A stretch of 27,787 bases of DNA from CAYLZO01 sp964387775 (GCA_964387775.1 CAYLZO010000041.1:1-27787), one strand, 5' to 3'. Numbered from the stretch's first letter, positions 16,337 to 24,105 are shown. A program made the numbers and translations. The notes: generated by a model from the sequence alone, not told the origin.

Positions 16337-16684
16337 CTAGGATTGAGCCGGCGGTTCTCCGGGCGCTTGCTGTTCTTCGAGGGTGGTGAGCAGTTCCTCT
16401 TTTTTCTTTTTCGCCGCCGTTTTGCCCTCCTCTACGGCTTGCTTGACCTGTTCCTGCAAGTCGGTCGCCCGCTCCTTGGCCTGCAACTGGATCTGCTCGG
16501 CGCGCCGCCGGGCTTCAACGTTGAGTTCATCGGCTTGGCCCTTGAGCTCGATGCTCTTGTCCCGGATCACCGTTCGTGTCTGCTCTCCCGATTGGGGAGC
16601 GAGGAGAAGAGCTGCGGCGGCGCCCACCAGTGCGCCCACGAGAAAGCCCGCCACAAAGTCGCCACCATAGGTCTTGTCTGTCAT
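16337..16684 (-). CDS. YtxH domain protein
   Basis: A 115-residue membrane-anchored protein. A glycine/alanine-rich membrane segment (GFLVGALVGAAAALLLAP, about residues 12-29) is followed by SGEQTR, the YtxH signature. A long charged helix, probably coiled coil (about 40-100), ends in a Lys-rich stretch and a Pro-rich tail. YtxH proteins are linked to general stress in Firmicutes, but their biochemical role is unclear. ATG 16684 is chosen because AAAGGAG lies just upstream and a promoter at 16713-16742 excludes the longer frame. It follows the DUF948-like gene, a pairing seen in other bacteria. Confidence 0.82.
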   Translation of the reverse strand: MTDKTYGGDFVAGFLVGALVGAAAALLLAPQSGEQTRTVIRDKSIELKGQADELNVEARRRAEQIQLQAKERATDLQEQVKQAVEEGKTAAKKKKEELLTTLEEQQAPGEPPAQS

Positions 16685-16712
16685 TCTGCTCTCCTTTTTC
16701 CATCTATCGGAA

Positions 16713-16742
16713 AGTATATGCTCTGACTGGATGGTACGTCCA
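16713..16742 (-). promoter_or_regulatory. promoter of the YtxH gene
   Basis: On the minus strand TGGACG (16742-16737), an 18-bp spacer and TATACT (16718-16713). The leader to ATG 16684 is about 22 bases. Confidence 0.5.
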
Positions 16743-16760
16743 GTCACCAGTTTCTCTGTT

Positions 16761-17294
16761 TTATCGCTCGCTGGTCGAATCTTGAGTCGGTCCGGTCACG
16801 TCCGAGCTTTGTCGTCTGGTTCGTTTTTGCTTCTTCTTACGCTTGCCACCGCGGTTGTCCCCGGCCAAAACCTTGAGGGTCTGGCGGACGGCGGACGCGT
16901 AGCTGGCTGCGTTGATCATGGGTGTGACCACGGCGTCGCTGACAAAGGTCGTAGTTCCACGCACAGTGCTGACCGTCTGGTTTGCCGATTCCAGGATCGG
17001 TTTGATCTCGTCGCGCAAGAGGGAAATGAGGCTTTGGAGTTGAAAGATCAGGATGGCGAGAAAGAGCCCGATGACGATGGTGACCAAAGCCAAGACGATG
17101 ATAAAGATGTCGCGCAGAACCGCCGTGAATCCCGGATTCATCACCAGGCCGTATCCGGCGGCGCCGATGGCCGCCAGAACCACGAGAACCATGACGATGA
17201 TGCCTATCGTCCTGCCGAGGTTCCTTTGGCTTTCTTTCTGGCTCTTTGGTTGTACGGCGGGCGTATCCTTGGATGTCGTTTCAAGTTCTTCCAT
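16761..17294 (-). CDS. two-span membrane protein, DUF948-like
   Basis: A 177-residue protein with a short charged N-terminus and two membrane helices (about residues 29-50 and 63-85). An amphipathic region (LQSLISLLRDEIKPILESAN, about 86-105) and a Lys/Arg-rich tail follow. The segment after the second helix (TVSTVRGTTTFVSDAVVTP) resembles DUF948 proteins, which are partners of YtxH in stress loci. The function is not known. ATG 17294 is taken as start because a strong promoter lies between it and any upstream start of the same frame. The Shine-Dalgarno is weak (GGAGC). It is divergent from trmI and followed by YtxH. Confidence 0.68.
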   Translation of the reverse strand: MEELETTSKDTPAVQPKSQKESQRNLGRTIGIIVMVLVVLAAIGAAGYGLVMNPGFTAVLRDIFIIVLALVTIVIGLFLAILIFQLQSLISLLRDEIKPILESANQTVSTVRGTTTFVSDAVVTPMINAASYASAVRQTLKVLAGDNRGGKRKKKQKRTRRQSSDVTGPTQDSTSER

Positions 17295-17340
17295 CGGCTC
17301 TCGCTCCTGCTCTGGACCTCTTTTATGTCTGTCAGTTTTG

Positions 17341-17369
17341 ATTATAGCACAGGTTGTCCAGGCGGTCAA
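17341..17369 (-). promoter_or_regulatory. promoter of the DUF948-like gene
   Basis: On the minus strand TTGACC (17369-17364), a 17-bp spacer and perfect TATAAT (17346-17341), close to consensus. The leader to ATG 17294 is about 40 bases. It shares the 321-bp divergent region 17295-17615 with the trmI promoter. No other feature is seen in that region. Confidence 0.8.
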
Positions 17370-17515
17370 AGCGATGGCCGGTACAGATAGGGGCTTTCGC
17401 AGCAGGACCGATTGGTGGGGTGGCACACGCTCCAAGCGGATGGAACATCCGGCGCGAGCACAGGGCGGGCTCCCTGCTTTCGCGTTCTGCTTCGATAACC
17501 CGGTAGGCTCTTCAG

Positions 17516-17544
17516 TTGCGATTTGCCGGGAGAGGGGCTATAAT
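17516..17544 (+). promoter_or_regulatory. promoter of trmI
   Basis: TTGCGA (17516-17521), a 17-bp spacer and TATAAT (17539-17544). The leader to the TTG start at 17616 is about 65 bases. Confidence 0.75.
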
Positions 17545-17615
17545 GGCTTCGATTGCCCCGGGCCAGTCGGCGCAGGGACTCGAATACAGAGTGGTCCAAT
17601 GTGAGGAGGAATGGC

Positions 17616-18494
17616 TTGAAAATCGCTGAAGAGAAGGACCTGGTGTTGTTGATCGGCCGGGATCGCAAGCAGTTCATCGTCCGTCTTGGGGCGGGCGGGC
17701 AGCTTCAGACCCATCGGGGCTTTATCAACCACGACGACCTGCTGGGACAGCCCCTGGGGCGCGAGATCCACTCCCACATTGGCTATCCCTTCGTCGTGCT
17801 GGAGCCCAGCACCTTTGATCTCGTCACCAAATTGAAGCGCATCACCCAGATCATGTATCCCAAAGACATCGGCTACGTCTTGCTCAAACTGAATGTCACC
17901 TCGGGAAGTCGGGTTGTCGAAGCGGGAACCGGCAGCGGGGGATTGACCCTGGCATTGACCCGGACCGTCCGGCCGGGGGGCCGCGTCTACTCTTACGAGA
18001 CGCGCCACGACATTTCGGACCTGGCCCAGAAGAACCTCAAAGCGCTGGGCCTGGCAGAAGACGTCGAGTTCAAGGTGCGGGACATTGCCGAAGGATTCGA
18101 CGAAAAAGATGTGGACGCGCTTTTTTTGGACGTGCGCCGTCCTTGGGTTTATCTCTCTCAGGTCGTCGAGGCGCTCAAGGACGGCGGCTTTTTCGGGGCC
18201 ATTTTGCCTACGACCAACCAGGTGGTCGAACTCGTGCGGTCGCTGGAGCAGCAGGGCACCTTTGGCCCCATCGAAGTCGAAGAGATCCTGGTGCGCCCCT
18301 ACAAGGCCGTGCCCGGCCGGCTGCGGCCCATGGACAGGATGGTGGCCCACACCGGCTATCTCATCTTTGCCCGCAAGGTGAGCCGTGACGTCGCCGAGGG
18401 GGACTATTGGACCGATCGCCGACGGCGAAAGTACGAGGAAGCCAAAGCGGCCAAAAGGGGCGATGACTTGGACGATCAGGGAGAGGAAGCTTGA
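17616..18494 (+). CDS. trmI: TrmI, tRNA (adenine-58-N1)-methyltransferase
   Basis: A 292-residue SAM-dependent methyltransferase that makes m1A58 in the T-loop of tRNAs, a modification important for tRNA stability at high temperature. Methyltransferase motif I is VVEAGTGSGG (residues 100-109), followed by LTLALTRTV and YSYETRHD (acidic loop after strand 2). DALFLDVRRPWVYL is the TrmI form of motif IV. The N-terminal beta domain contains VLLIGRDRKQFIV. TTG 17616 is chosen because AGGAGGA at 17604-17610 has ideal spacing; the nearby ATG is out of frame. Its 3' end overlaps the opposing DUF2723 gene by 19 bp. Confidence 0.9.
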   Translation: MKIAEEKDLVLLIGRDRKQFIVRLGAGGQLQTHRGFINHDDLLGQPLGREIHSHIGYPFVVLEPSTFDLVTKLKRITQIMYPKDIGYVLLKLNVTSGSRVVEAGTGSGGLTLALTRTVRPGGRVYSYETRHDISDLAQKNLKALGLAEDVEFKVRDIAEGFDEKDVDALFLDVRRPWVYLSQVVEALKDGGFFGAILPTTNQVVELVRSLEQQGTFGPIEVEEILVRPYKAVPGRLRPMDRMVAHTGYLIFARKVSRDVAEGDYWTDRRRRKYEEAKAAKRGDDLDDQGEEA

Positions 18495-20077
18495 GGCGGC
18501 GTCTTGCCGCCGGACCTGATGCGGTAGACGATGCCGTCCGATTCGCGCTCAAACTCGAACCAGGAGAACCAGGCCTCCTTGGGGTCCGTGGCATAGATGG
18601 GCCGGCGCTCCAGGTTCTGTGCAACCAGTTCGCGGACCAGGTCATCGAACGTCTCGGTGTCTTGAGCCGGTTCAGGGATGCTCAGTGCGGGGTAGAGGTG
18701 GCGTGCGTGGTTGCGATACCAAATGTAGGCCAGCAAGGGGCCGCTGACCACGGCCACATCAGGTCTCTGGCCCTCCGCGTAGAGGGCGTACCACAGGGCG
18801 AAGGTAGGTCGGTCGCCCCGGACGACGACCAGGCTGTCGGGGGCGACGGCATCTAGCACCTGGTTGACGTAATCTTGAACCGAGTCGTCGCCGCGCAAGG
18901 ACGTCGCCTGCCAATTCAGGGCCAGGGAGATGAAGGGCAGCAGTATCAGGAGGACGAGCGCCAGCCGCTGCCAGATGGGCTTGAGCCGCCCGGCTAGTTG
19001 GACGAGATGTCGGGCGCCCTCGGCCCACCAGAGCGCCGCCAGGGGCAGGACGGCCACCAGGTAGACGTGGGCATCGCCGGTGTCGTAGAGGAATGCGTAG
19101 AGGCTGAGGGGCAGCAGCCAGGCCGGTCCAAAGTATCCAACTGTGCGATCTCGTTGTCCCCACCGCCAGGCGCCCGCCAGGACGAGCAACAGTCCCCACC
19201 AACCGAATTGCTCGCCTGCCAGCGCTGCCCAGGCATAGAGGCGCTGGGGGATTTGTTTCAGGTCGAGGCCCAGCACAAAGGATTGGTATTGCTCGCCGGT
19301 GACGACCCAGAAGAAACGCTCCCAGGTCTGGGGGTTGCCCCAGTTGACGGGCGGGTGATGGGCGGCGGCCAGGGGCAGGTAGGCGTAGATGCCCAGGCCG
19401 GCGAAGAACAGCGCCAAAGCTGGCACCACGAGCCGGATGCGAAACCACCTTCGCCGCTCGGGCCAGAGTAGAATCAGACAAGCGGGAGCGACCAGGGCCA
19501 GGATGACGTGGTTGCCGAGTCCCAGGCCCAGCGTCAGGGCCGCCAGCAGCAGCCACCGGTCGCGGCCGCTGCGGCGCCAGCGGATCACGGCCCAGAGCAA
19601 GAGCGTGGCAAAGAGGGCCAACAGGGCGTAAACCTCGGCGATGATGCCCTGCGACCAAAAGAGGGGCGAAAAGGCCAGGCTCAAGGAGGCGGCCAAGGCC
19701 AGGTACCAGGTCCGGGGTTCGGTGCGGTTGGAAACGAGGAGACGTTGGGCTATGTGGCAGCATAGGCCTACCGTCGCTGCGGCGCACGTTGCCGAAAGCA
19801 GATTGACCCGGTAGGCGATGGTGCCCCAAGGCAGCAGGTGGCTGACCAGCCAGGCCAACAGTGTGTAAGTAGGATAGCCTGTTGGGTGGGGAACGCCGAG
19901 GGTGTAGGCCGCTGTGACCAGATCGCCACCGTCGGTGCCATGGTGTTCGAACGTCAGCCCCGGCGGCACGGTCGTGACATAGGCCGCCAGAGCGAGGGCT
20001 GCCGTGAGCCACGGCAGCCCTCGGTTGAGAAAGACAAAGCGCGAGGAATGTGAAGGCGGGTCGGTCCTCGACATCAC
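18476..20077 (-). CDS. DUF2723 family polytopic membrane protein
   Basis: A 533-residue integral membrane protein with about ten helices and a soluble C-terminal part (about residues 415-533). The N-terminal loop after helix 1 has the DUF2723 signature: FEHHGTDGGDLVTAAYTLGV and PHPTGYPTY, with acidic residues expected at the active site of GT-C glycosyltransferases. DUF2723 proteins are thought to be protein O-mannosyl- or polyprenyl-sugar-dependent glycosyltransferases. That role is not proven here. The start may be ATG 20077 or 20074. No strong Shine-Dalgarno is seen, and the gene is 8 bp behind the exported protein, so coupled translation is likely. Confidence 0.85.
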   Translation of the reverse strand: MMSRTDPPSHSSRFVFLNRGLPWLTAALALAAYVTTVPPGLTFEHHGTDGGDLVTAAYTLGVPHPTGYPTYTLLAWLVSHLLPWGTIAYRVNLLSATCAAATVGLCCHIAQRLLVSNRTEPRTWYLALAASLSLAFSPLFWSQGIIAEVYALLALFATLLLWAVIRWRRSGRDRWLLLAALTLGLGLGNHVILALVAPACLILLWPERRRWFRIRLVVPALALFFAGLGIYAYLPLAAAHHPPVNWGNPQTWERFFWVVTGEQYQSFVLGLDLKQIPQRLYAWAALAGEQFGWWGLLLVLAGAWRWGQRDRTVGYFGPAWLLPLSLYAFLYDTGDAHVYLVAVLPLAALWWAEGARHLVQLAGRLKPIWQRLALVLLILLPFISLALNWQATSLRGDDSVQDYVNQVLDAVAPDSLVVVRGDRPTFALWYALYAEGQRPDVAVVSGPLLAYIWYRNHARHLYPALSIPEPAQDTETFDDLVRELVAQNLERRPIYATDPKEAWFSWFEFERESDGIVYRIRSGGKTPPQASSP

Positions 20078-20085
20078 TGCCGGAG

Positions 20086-20622
20086 TTAGTGACGGATGAA
20101 CGGGAGGAAGAGTTGGTGGGGGAGGCCGGATTGGGGTGGCGTGGAGCCGGCCGGGATCTCTACGGTCGTGGCGGCGTGGTAGGTGGGCAATGACTGGCTG
20201 TCTACGCTTTCGAGCCGGTATTCCAGGGTTAGCCCTTTGGCCGGGGGCGCTTCCGTGAGCTGATAGAGTGCGCCGCCGGACTCGACTGCCTGGCTGGGGA
20301 TGAGTTCGCCGTTGACCGGCACAAAGGGCGCTCCCGGTTGCTCGCTGCGATAGAGGTTAAAGCCAGCGTTGTTGACCTCGCTTTCGGTCTCCCACTGCAA
20401 GACGACCTGATCGTTGACCAACGCGGCGGTAAAGCTGGTGACCACCACCTGGGAGGGCAGCACGCCCTGGGAGCCGGCCGTGCCCCGCAACGAATCGGCC
20501 AACATCGGCCACCAGCCCAGCAGCAGCCCGGCTACGAGCACAACCAGGGACAGTGCAAGAATGCCGGCGATTGCCCTCCTGCCGGTTCTGGTCCGGGCCC
20601 AACGTGTCAGTTTTGTCACCAT
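20086..20622 (-). CDS. exported protein with one beta domain and C-terminal hydrophobic tag
   Basis: A 178-residue secreted or membrane-anchored protein. A basic N-terminus (RWARTRTGRRAIAG) precedes one hydrophobic helix (about residues 17-38). A beta-sandwich repeat follows: VVLQWETESEVNNAGFNLYR is the pattern found in fibronectin-III-like modules of Chloroflexota exported proteins. The chain ends in a Pro-rich linker and HQLFLPFIRH, which looks like a short sorting-type tag. AGGAGAG precedes ATG 20622. The DUF2723 glycosyltransferase-like gene follows after 8 bp, so this protein could be its substrate or partner. The function is unknown. Confidence 0.72.
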   Translation of the reverse strand: MVTKLTRWARTRTGRRAIAGILALSLVVLVAGLLLGWWPMLADSLRGTAGSQGVLPSQVVVTSFTAALVNDQVVLQWETESEVNNAGFNLYRSEQPGAPFVPVNGELIPSQAVESGGALYQLTEAPPAKGLTLEYRLESVDSQSLPTYHAATTVEIPAGSTPPQSGLPHQLFLPFIRH

Positions 20623-20781
20623 TCTGTCTCTCCTGGGGGAGGATTCTCATCGAGTGTCCTGCCTGACTCCCCTCAGAGTTAATACAATGTCAGATGCTCC
20701 GTGTTCCCGTTTCTTCCCGGCTTCCCGCCCAGTCCACGGAGGAGGGAACCCACCGCCCTTCGCCGATCTCGGGTTTTGCCG

Positions 20782-21051
20782 CTAGAGCGGTTCCTCCGGC
20801 TCGTCCCAATCGGTGGAAGGCTCCAGGTCCGAGAGATCGGCGAGCAGCTCTCGCGCCTCGTCGGCGTAGGCCTCGGGCACCAGGATGCGCACCGCGCCCA
20901 GTCCATCCACGGTGATGCCAAACACCGGCCCGGCGCTCTCGTATTTGAGCAATACGGGAATTTCGGCGGCTTCCAGCTTGCTTTTGTAGATCTGGGCCAG
21001 ATCGATTCCTTGGATGGTTCGAATGACAGTCAATTTTGGCTCGTCGGCCAT
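20782..21051 (-). CDS. DUF2007 domain protein
   Basis: An 89-residue soluble protein. The pattern VIRTIQGIDLAQIYKSKLEA, then AEIPVLLKYE, GITVDGLGAVRILVPEAYAD and EARELLADL matches DUF2007, a small ferredoxin-like fold described as a putative signal-transducing domain. In this family a helix and strand present the subunit for pairing with partners. No ligand is known. ATG 21051 follows GGAGGGATCC. It is 24 bp after the DUF350 gene and shares its promoter. A 159-bp spacer without a clear promoter or terminator separates it from the exported protein gene. Confidence 0.82.
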   Translation of the reverse strand: MADEPKLTVIRTIQGIDLAQIYKSKLEAAEIPVLLKYESAGPVFGITVDGLGAVRILVPEAYADEARELLADLSDLEPSTDWDEPEEPL

Positions 21052-21075
21052 GGATCCCTCCGAGACGATATCTCG

Positions 21076-21576
21076 TTAGAAGAAAACAGAAGAGACCAGG
21101 TTCATGATCTGTGCCACCGCCTGGCTGACCATGAGCCCGACGCCGATCACGACGCCGGCCAAGAGCCCGGCGATGGCCAGGTTGCCTTCTTTCAACTCGG
21201 CGACCTCGTCGATGCCGCGCGTCAAGGCGGCAAAGAGGTAGAGGGCCAGGGCCAGCGTGATCACGGCCAACACCAGCCCCACGGCCAGTTGCAGGGCCTC
21301 GGCCACTAACACGCGGAAGAACAACTCGCCGCCGGTGTCCCAGGCAGCGGTGTTCACCGAGAGGGCCGGGCGCAGCACGAGGGCCACCGCCGCGACGATG
21401 GCGCCAAGAACGATGCCTACGGCCGCATTGCCCCGGCGCAGCTCTTCCCACTCGTCGAGACCCCGCGTAAACCATTGAAAAAGATAAAAAGAGAGATAGG
21501 CGGCGATGGCGCTCAAGACGATGGCGATGCCCAACTGGGCCAGGCTCAGCAAGAACTCGTTGACAAACTCGTTCAT
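21076..21576 (-). CDS. tandem DUF350 membrane protein
   Basis: A 166-residue membrane protein with four helices arranged as two similar halves. Each half carries the DUF350 motif after a helix: FQWFTRGLDEWEELRRGN then AAVGIVLGA in the first, and FAALTRGIDEVAELKEGN then LAIAGLLAG in the second. The function of DUF350 is unknown. In other bacteria it occurs in envelope or potassium-related loci. ATG 21576 follows GGGGGAGG. The promoter at 21623-21651 is clear. It heads a likely operon with DUF2007, the exported protein and DUF2723. Confidence 0.87.
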   Translation of the reverse strand: MNEFVNEFLLSLAQLGIAIVLSAIAAYLSFYLFQWFTRGLDEWEELRRGNAAVGIVLGAIVAAVALVLRPALSVNTAAWDTGGELFFRVLVAEALQLAVGLVLAVITLALALYLFAALTRGIDEVAELKEGNLAIAGLLAGVVIGVGLMVSQAVAQIMNLVSSVFF

Positions 21577-21622
21577 GGTTTCCTCCCCCTTTGCTCCTCA
21601 GAGGTCACGTGCTTGCGGCAAC

Positions 21623-21651
21623 AGTATATCACAAACTACCAGGGAGGGCAA
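21623..21651 (-). promoter_or_regulatory. promoter of the DUF350 operon
   Basis: On the minus strand TTGCCC (21651-21646), a 17-bp spacer and TATACT (21628-21623). The leader to ATG 21576 is about 40 bases. Confidence 0.7.
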
Positions 21652-21688
21652 TGTAGGATCATTGCATTCGTCGTTTTGAGCTTCGCTT

Positions 21689-21731
21689 CGCGCAGATGCG
21701 GCACCCCTCATGTGCTGATGCGCTCTGCGCG
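21689..21731. repeat. imperfect hairpin upstream of DUF350
   Basis: CGCGCAGA (21689-21696) pairs with TCTGCGCG (21724-21731), and inside it GCAC pairs with GTGC around CCCTCAT. It lies between the DUF350 promoter and the MITE-like element. It may be a decayed repeat; no function is seen. Confidence 0.4.
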
Positions 21732-21758
21732 GACCCGAGTCCGTGCTCGCATTCCCCA

Positions 21759-21890
21759 TAGGGCTGTTGCAAAGTCACTTGACAGCCGTTGTCATCGCGA
21801 GCGGAGCGAAGCGATCCCCAGTGTGGTAGCCGGGGATTGCTTCGGTCGCTAGCGCTCCCTCGCAATGACACCGACTTTGCAACAGCCGTA
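21759..21890. mobile_element. MITE-like non-autonomous element
   Basis: A 132-bp element bounded by 18-bp terminal inverted repeats (TAGGGCTGTTGCAAAGTC at left, TACGGCTGTTGCAAAGTC inward from the right, one mismatch). CATTCCCC flanks it at 21750-21757 and 21891-21898. With one more base each side this is a 9-bp target duplication directly touching the ends. Inside is an imperfect palindrome (TCATCGCGAGCGGAGCGAAG ... CCTCGCAATGACA) like the widespread GCGAGGAGCGAAGCGA interspersed repeat. There is no coding capacity. TGTTGCAAA-type ends are common in IS6-like and related transposons, so it may be mobilised in trans. Confidence 0.75.
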
Positions 21891-21908
21891 CATTCCCCGC
21901 CGATACAG

Positions 21909-21937
21909 TTGTCAAGCCCAGCGAAACCTGGTATAAT
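21909..21937 (+). promoter_or_regulatory. promoter of the 22002-24073 unit
   Basis: TTGTCA (21909-21914), a 17-bp spacer and TATAAT (21932-21937), 18 bp after the MITE-like element. Leader of about 58 bases to GTG 22002. Confidence 0.8.
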
Positions 21938-22001
21938 GGCCTTTGTTTGTAAGGTGGCCCGTACACAACCTCAGAAGTGGGCCTCAAAAGAGGAGAGCCT
22001 C

Positions 22002-23588
22002 GTGATCCAGCGTAGAACACAAACAGACGCGTACTGGCAACAATTCGAACCGACGAGCGAGGACGCGAGTCGGCTCTATGAGTTGATTTTGGACGAAGGC
22101 ACGCCGGTTTCGATGGCGACCCTGGCTCAAGCCGTCATCGAGCGCCGCTGCCGCGAGGAAGAACGGCTCATCGAGGCCGAGTTGAGCAAGGGCCGGGTCT
22201 ACCAACCCAAGGAACACTATGGGGTTGGCGAGCAGATCATCTTTCCAGCCCTGAACTACGTGTTGGGCACGGTGATCGATACGCGCTCCGGGCGCAATCC
22301 GGACTATGGCGAATTCACGGTTCTGCAGGTTGACTTTCGAGACGAGGACGATATCCGCGAGTTCGCCTCGGAGCTCGAAGGCGATCACCGATTGAACCGC
22401 GAGGACAGCGGCCTGACCCTGCCGGAAGGGCAGGGGCTGCGCTCGCCGGCGGTGCTGTACGAGGAATATGGTTCCTGGGTTGAGGAGCAACTCCGTCCGT
22501 TTCTGAGTGAGCACGAGAGTTTTGTCTCCTATCGGGATGAGTGGTTTTTGCCGGGTTTGATGCTCGAGATCAACGTCGGGCACCTTCACATCGCCGAAGC
22601 ATTGATCGAAGTGCGGGTCATGCCCTTGCCAACGATCGAGTTCCTGGACGAATTGGGCCTTCCCAAAGAGGTCCCGGAAAAAGTCCGGCGCTTTTCATTG
22701 AACCACGCCTTTGACGCTGACGAGCGGTTTGACAATGTGGGTGATGCCGGGCGGGACATCTGGTATCTGCGCCGCCTGACCCCCGAGCCGGTTGTCTCGC
22801 CGCCGGCCCACTTGAGGATCGAACCGACTTCCTACGACCGCCAGGACATTGACCAGGAGCTCCTCTTGATCGAGCGCGAGATCGACGACGAGGGGAGTGG
22901 CAAAGATGTGATGGGACCCAGCCGGCCCATCTATCGGACGACCATCGCCTTGATCTATCCCCATTGGCGAGCCGGCACCTTGCCCTTGACGGTGCGCACG
23001 CGGGGCCTCTTTCCTCAGGCGACGACCCATCACACACCCATCGTGCTGATAGACGGCCAAGAAGGGCGCAAGATGCAGGGCTGGGTCGTACACGAACGAT
23101 CCTTCGTCTATGGCCTGAGCGAGTGGTACGAAGAGCACAAACTGCCCGTGGGGGCCTTTATCAAGCTAGAGCGGACTCGGGACCCGCGGGTGATCACCGT
23201 AGACTTTGAGCCTCGCCGCCTCAAGCGCCTGTGGACACCCGTTGCCACGGTGAAGGAGGGGGCGCTGGCCTTTCAGATGCGCAAAGAGCCGATCATGTGT
23301 GAATATGACGAGCTGCTGGCCATCGCCGAGGACCGCACGCGGGTCATCGACGGTCTGCGGACGCGAATCCATGGTCGCGGGGATAGCCTTCTTCAGATCA
23401 TGATTCGCCTCCTGCCCGAGCTGACCAAGTTGAGTCCCCAGGGCACGGTCCATGCCAAGACCCTCTACAGTGCGGTGAATGTGCTGCGGCGAACGCCGCC
23501 GGGTCCCATCTTTGCCCTTCTCTCCACCGAGCGTTGCTTCGTGGCGATGGGGGGCGGCTATTGGACGTTCGACGAAGCGTTGGTGTAA
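22002..23588 (+). CDS. unrecognised 528-residue protein with winged-helix-like regions
   Basis: No family is recognised with confidence. The N-terminal part (about residues 18-55) looks like a winged helix (YELILDEGTPVSMATLAQAV). The part around 75-110 (GEQIIFPALNYVLGTVID) looks like a small beta barrel. The segment FDADERFDNVGDAGRDIWYL is typical of HARE-HTH/RNA-polymerase-delta-like domains. The C-terminal segment LYSAVNVLRRTPPGPIFALL ending in GGGYWTFDE is similar, so several copies may exist. There are no membrane segments or catalytic motif. A DNA-linked regulatory role is inferred. GTG 22002 is set by GAGGAG at 21990-21995; longer starts run into the promoter. The 152-residue protein gene follows after 26 bp. 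Confidence 0.7.
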   Translation: MIQRRTQTDAYWQQFEPTSEDASRLYELILDEGTPVSMATLAQAVIERRCREEERLIEAELSKGRVYQPKEHYGVGEQIIFPALNYVLGTVIDTRSGRNPDYGEFTVLQVDFRDEDDIREFASELEGDHRLNREDSGLTLPEGQGLRSPAVLYEEYGSWVEEQLRPFLSEHESFVSYRDEWFLPGLMLEINVGHLHIAEALIEVRVMPLPTIEFLDELGLPKEVPEKVRRFSLNHAFDADERFDNVGDAGRDIWYLRRLTPEPVVSPPAHLRIEPTSYDRQDIDQELLLIEREIDDEGSGKDVMGPSRPIYRTTIALIYPHWRAGTLPLTVRTRGLFPQATTHHTPIVLIDGQEGRKMQGWVVHERSFVYGLSEWYEEHKLPVGAFIKLERTRDPRVITVDFEPRRLKRLWTPVATVKEGALAFQMRKEPIMCEYDELLAIAEDRTRVIDGLRTRIHGRGDSLLQIMIRLLPELTKLSPQGTVHAKTLYSAVNVLRRTPPGPIFALLSTERCFVAMGGGYWTFDEALV

Positions 23589-23614
23589 CGCTAGGATTTT
23601 GAGGGATTTATCTC

Positions 23615-24073
23615 ATGGCCAAGTGGATCAAACCCACCGTGGATACGAAATATCACATAGACTTTGACTGGTGGAGCAAGGAACGACGTAACTTTCGGCT
23701 CCACCTCCTCAGCCACCTCTGTGCTGAGTGCCAGGCCCGCTTTGAGAACTATGAGGAAGCCGAACTCGTCGACTGGATTGACGAGGACACGGCCGAAGTG
23801 ACCCAGGTCGATGGCTTGTGGCATTCTCTGCGGACCTGTTGCAGCCTCAAGCCCGACTATATCAACGAGCACACGCCTTTGACGACGGCGGTCTTTCGTG
23901 TCTTTTTGGCCAATGGCAACCAACCCCTCTCGTCGGTCGAGTTGGCCGAGCGACTGCACCGGCCGGCCGCCACGATCTTGCGGACCATCGGCGGATTCCG
24001 CATCTACAGTGGCATCAAGCCGGTGGGTGACAGAAAGGGCAAGCGAGAATCGCGATCCGGCGAGGCCCGGTGA
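23615..24073 (+). CDS. small Cys-containing winged-helix-like protein
   Basis: A 152-residue protein of no family I can name. The N-terminal half is rich in aromatic and charged residues (HIDFDWWSKERRNFRLHLL) and has CxxC at Cys36-Cys39 (HLCAEC). A CC pair near residue 71 (RTCCSLKP) could complete a metal site. Residues about 87-140 read as a winged helix (TAVFRVFLANGNQPLSSVEL, then AERLHRPAATILRTIGG). Probably a DNA-binding or regulatory partner of the preceding protein. ATG 23615 follows GAGGGA at eight bases. A strong terminator follows the stop codon, so this ends the transcript. Confidence 0.7.
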   Translation: MAKWIKPTVDTKYHIDFDWWSKERRNFRLHLLSHLCAECQARFENYEEAELVDWIDEDTAEVTQVDGLWHSLRTCCSLKPDYINEHTPLTTAVFRVFLANGNQPLSSVELAERLHRPAATILRTIGGFRIYSGIKPVGDRKGKRESRSGEAR

Positions 24074-24105
24074 ATCGAGGCCGGAACCGGGGATAACCCC
24101 GAGGG

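Noticed and set aside
21475..21852. Plus-strand open frame running from the DUF350 start into the MITE
   Set aside because: It translates the DUF350 antisense strand, the spacer hairpin and part of the MITE, with no protein-like pattern.
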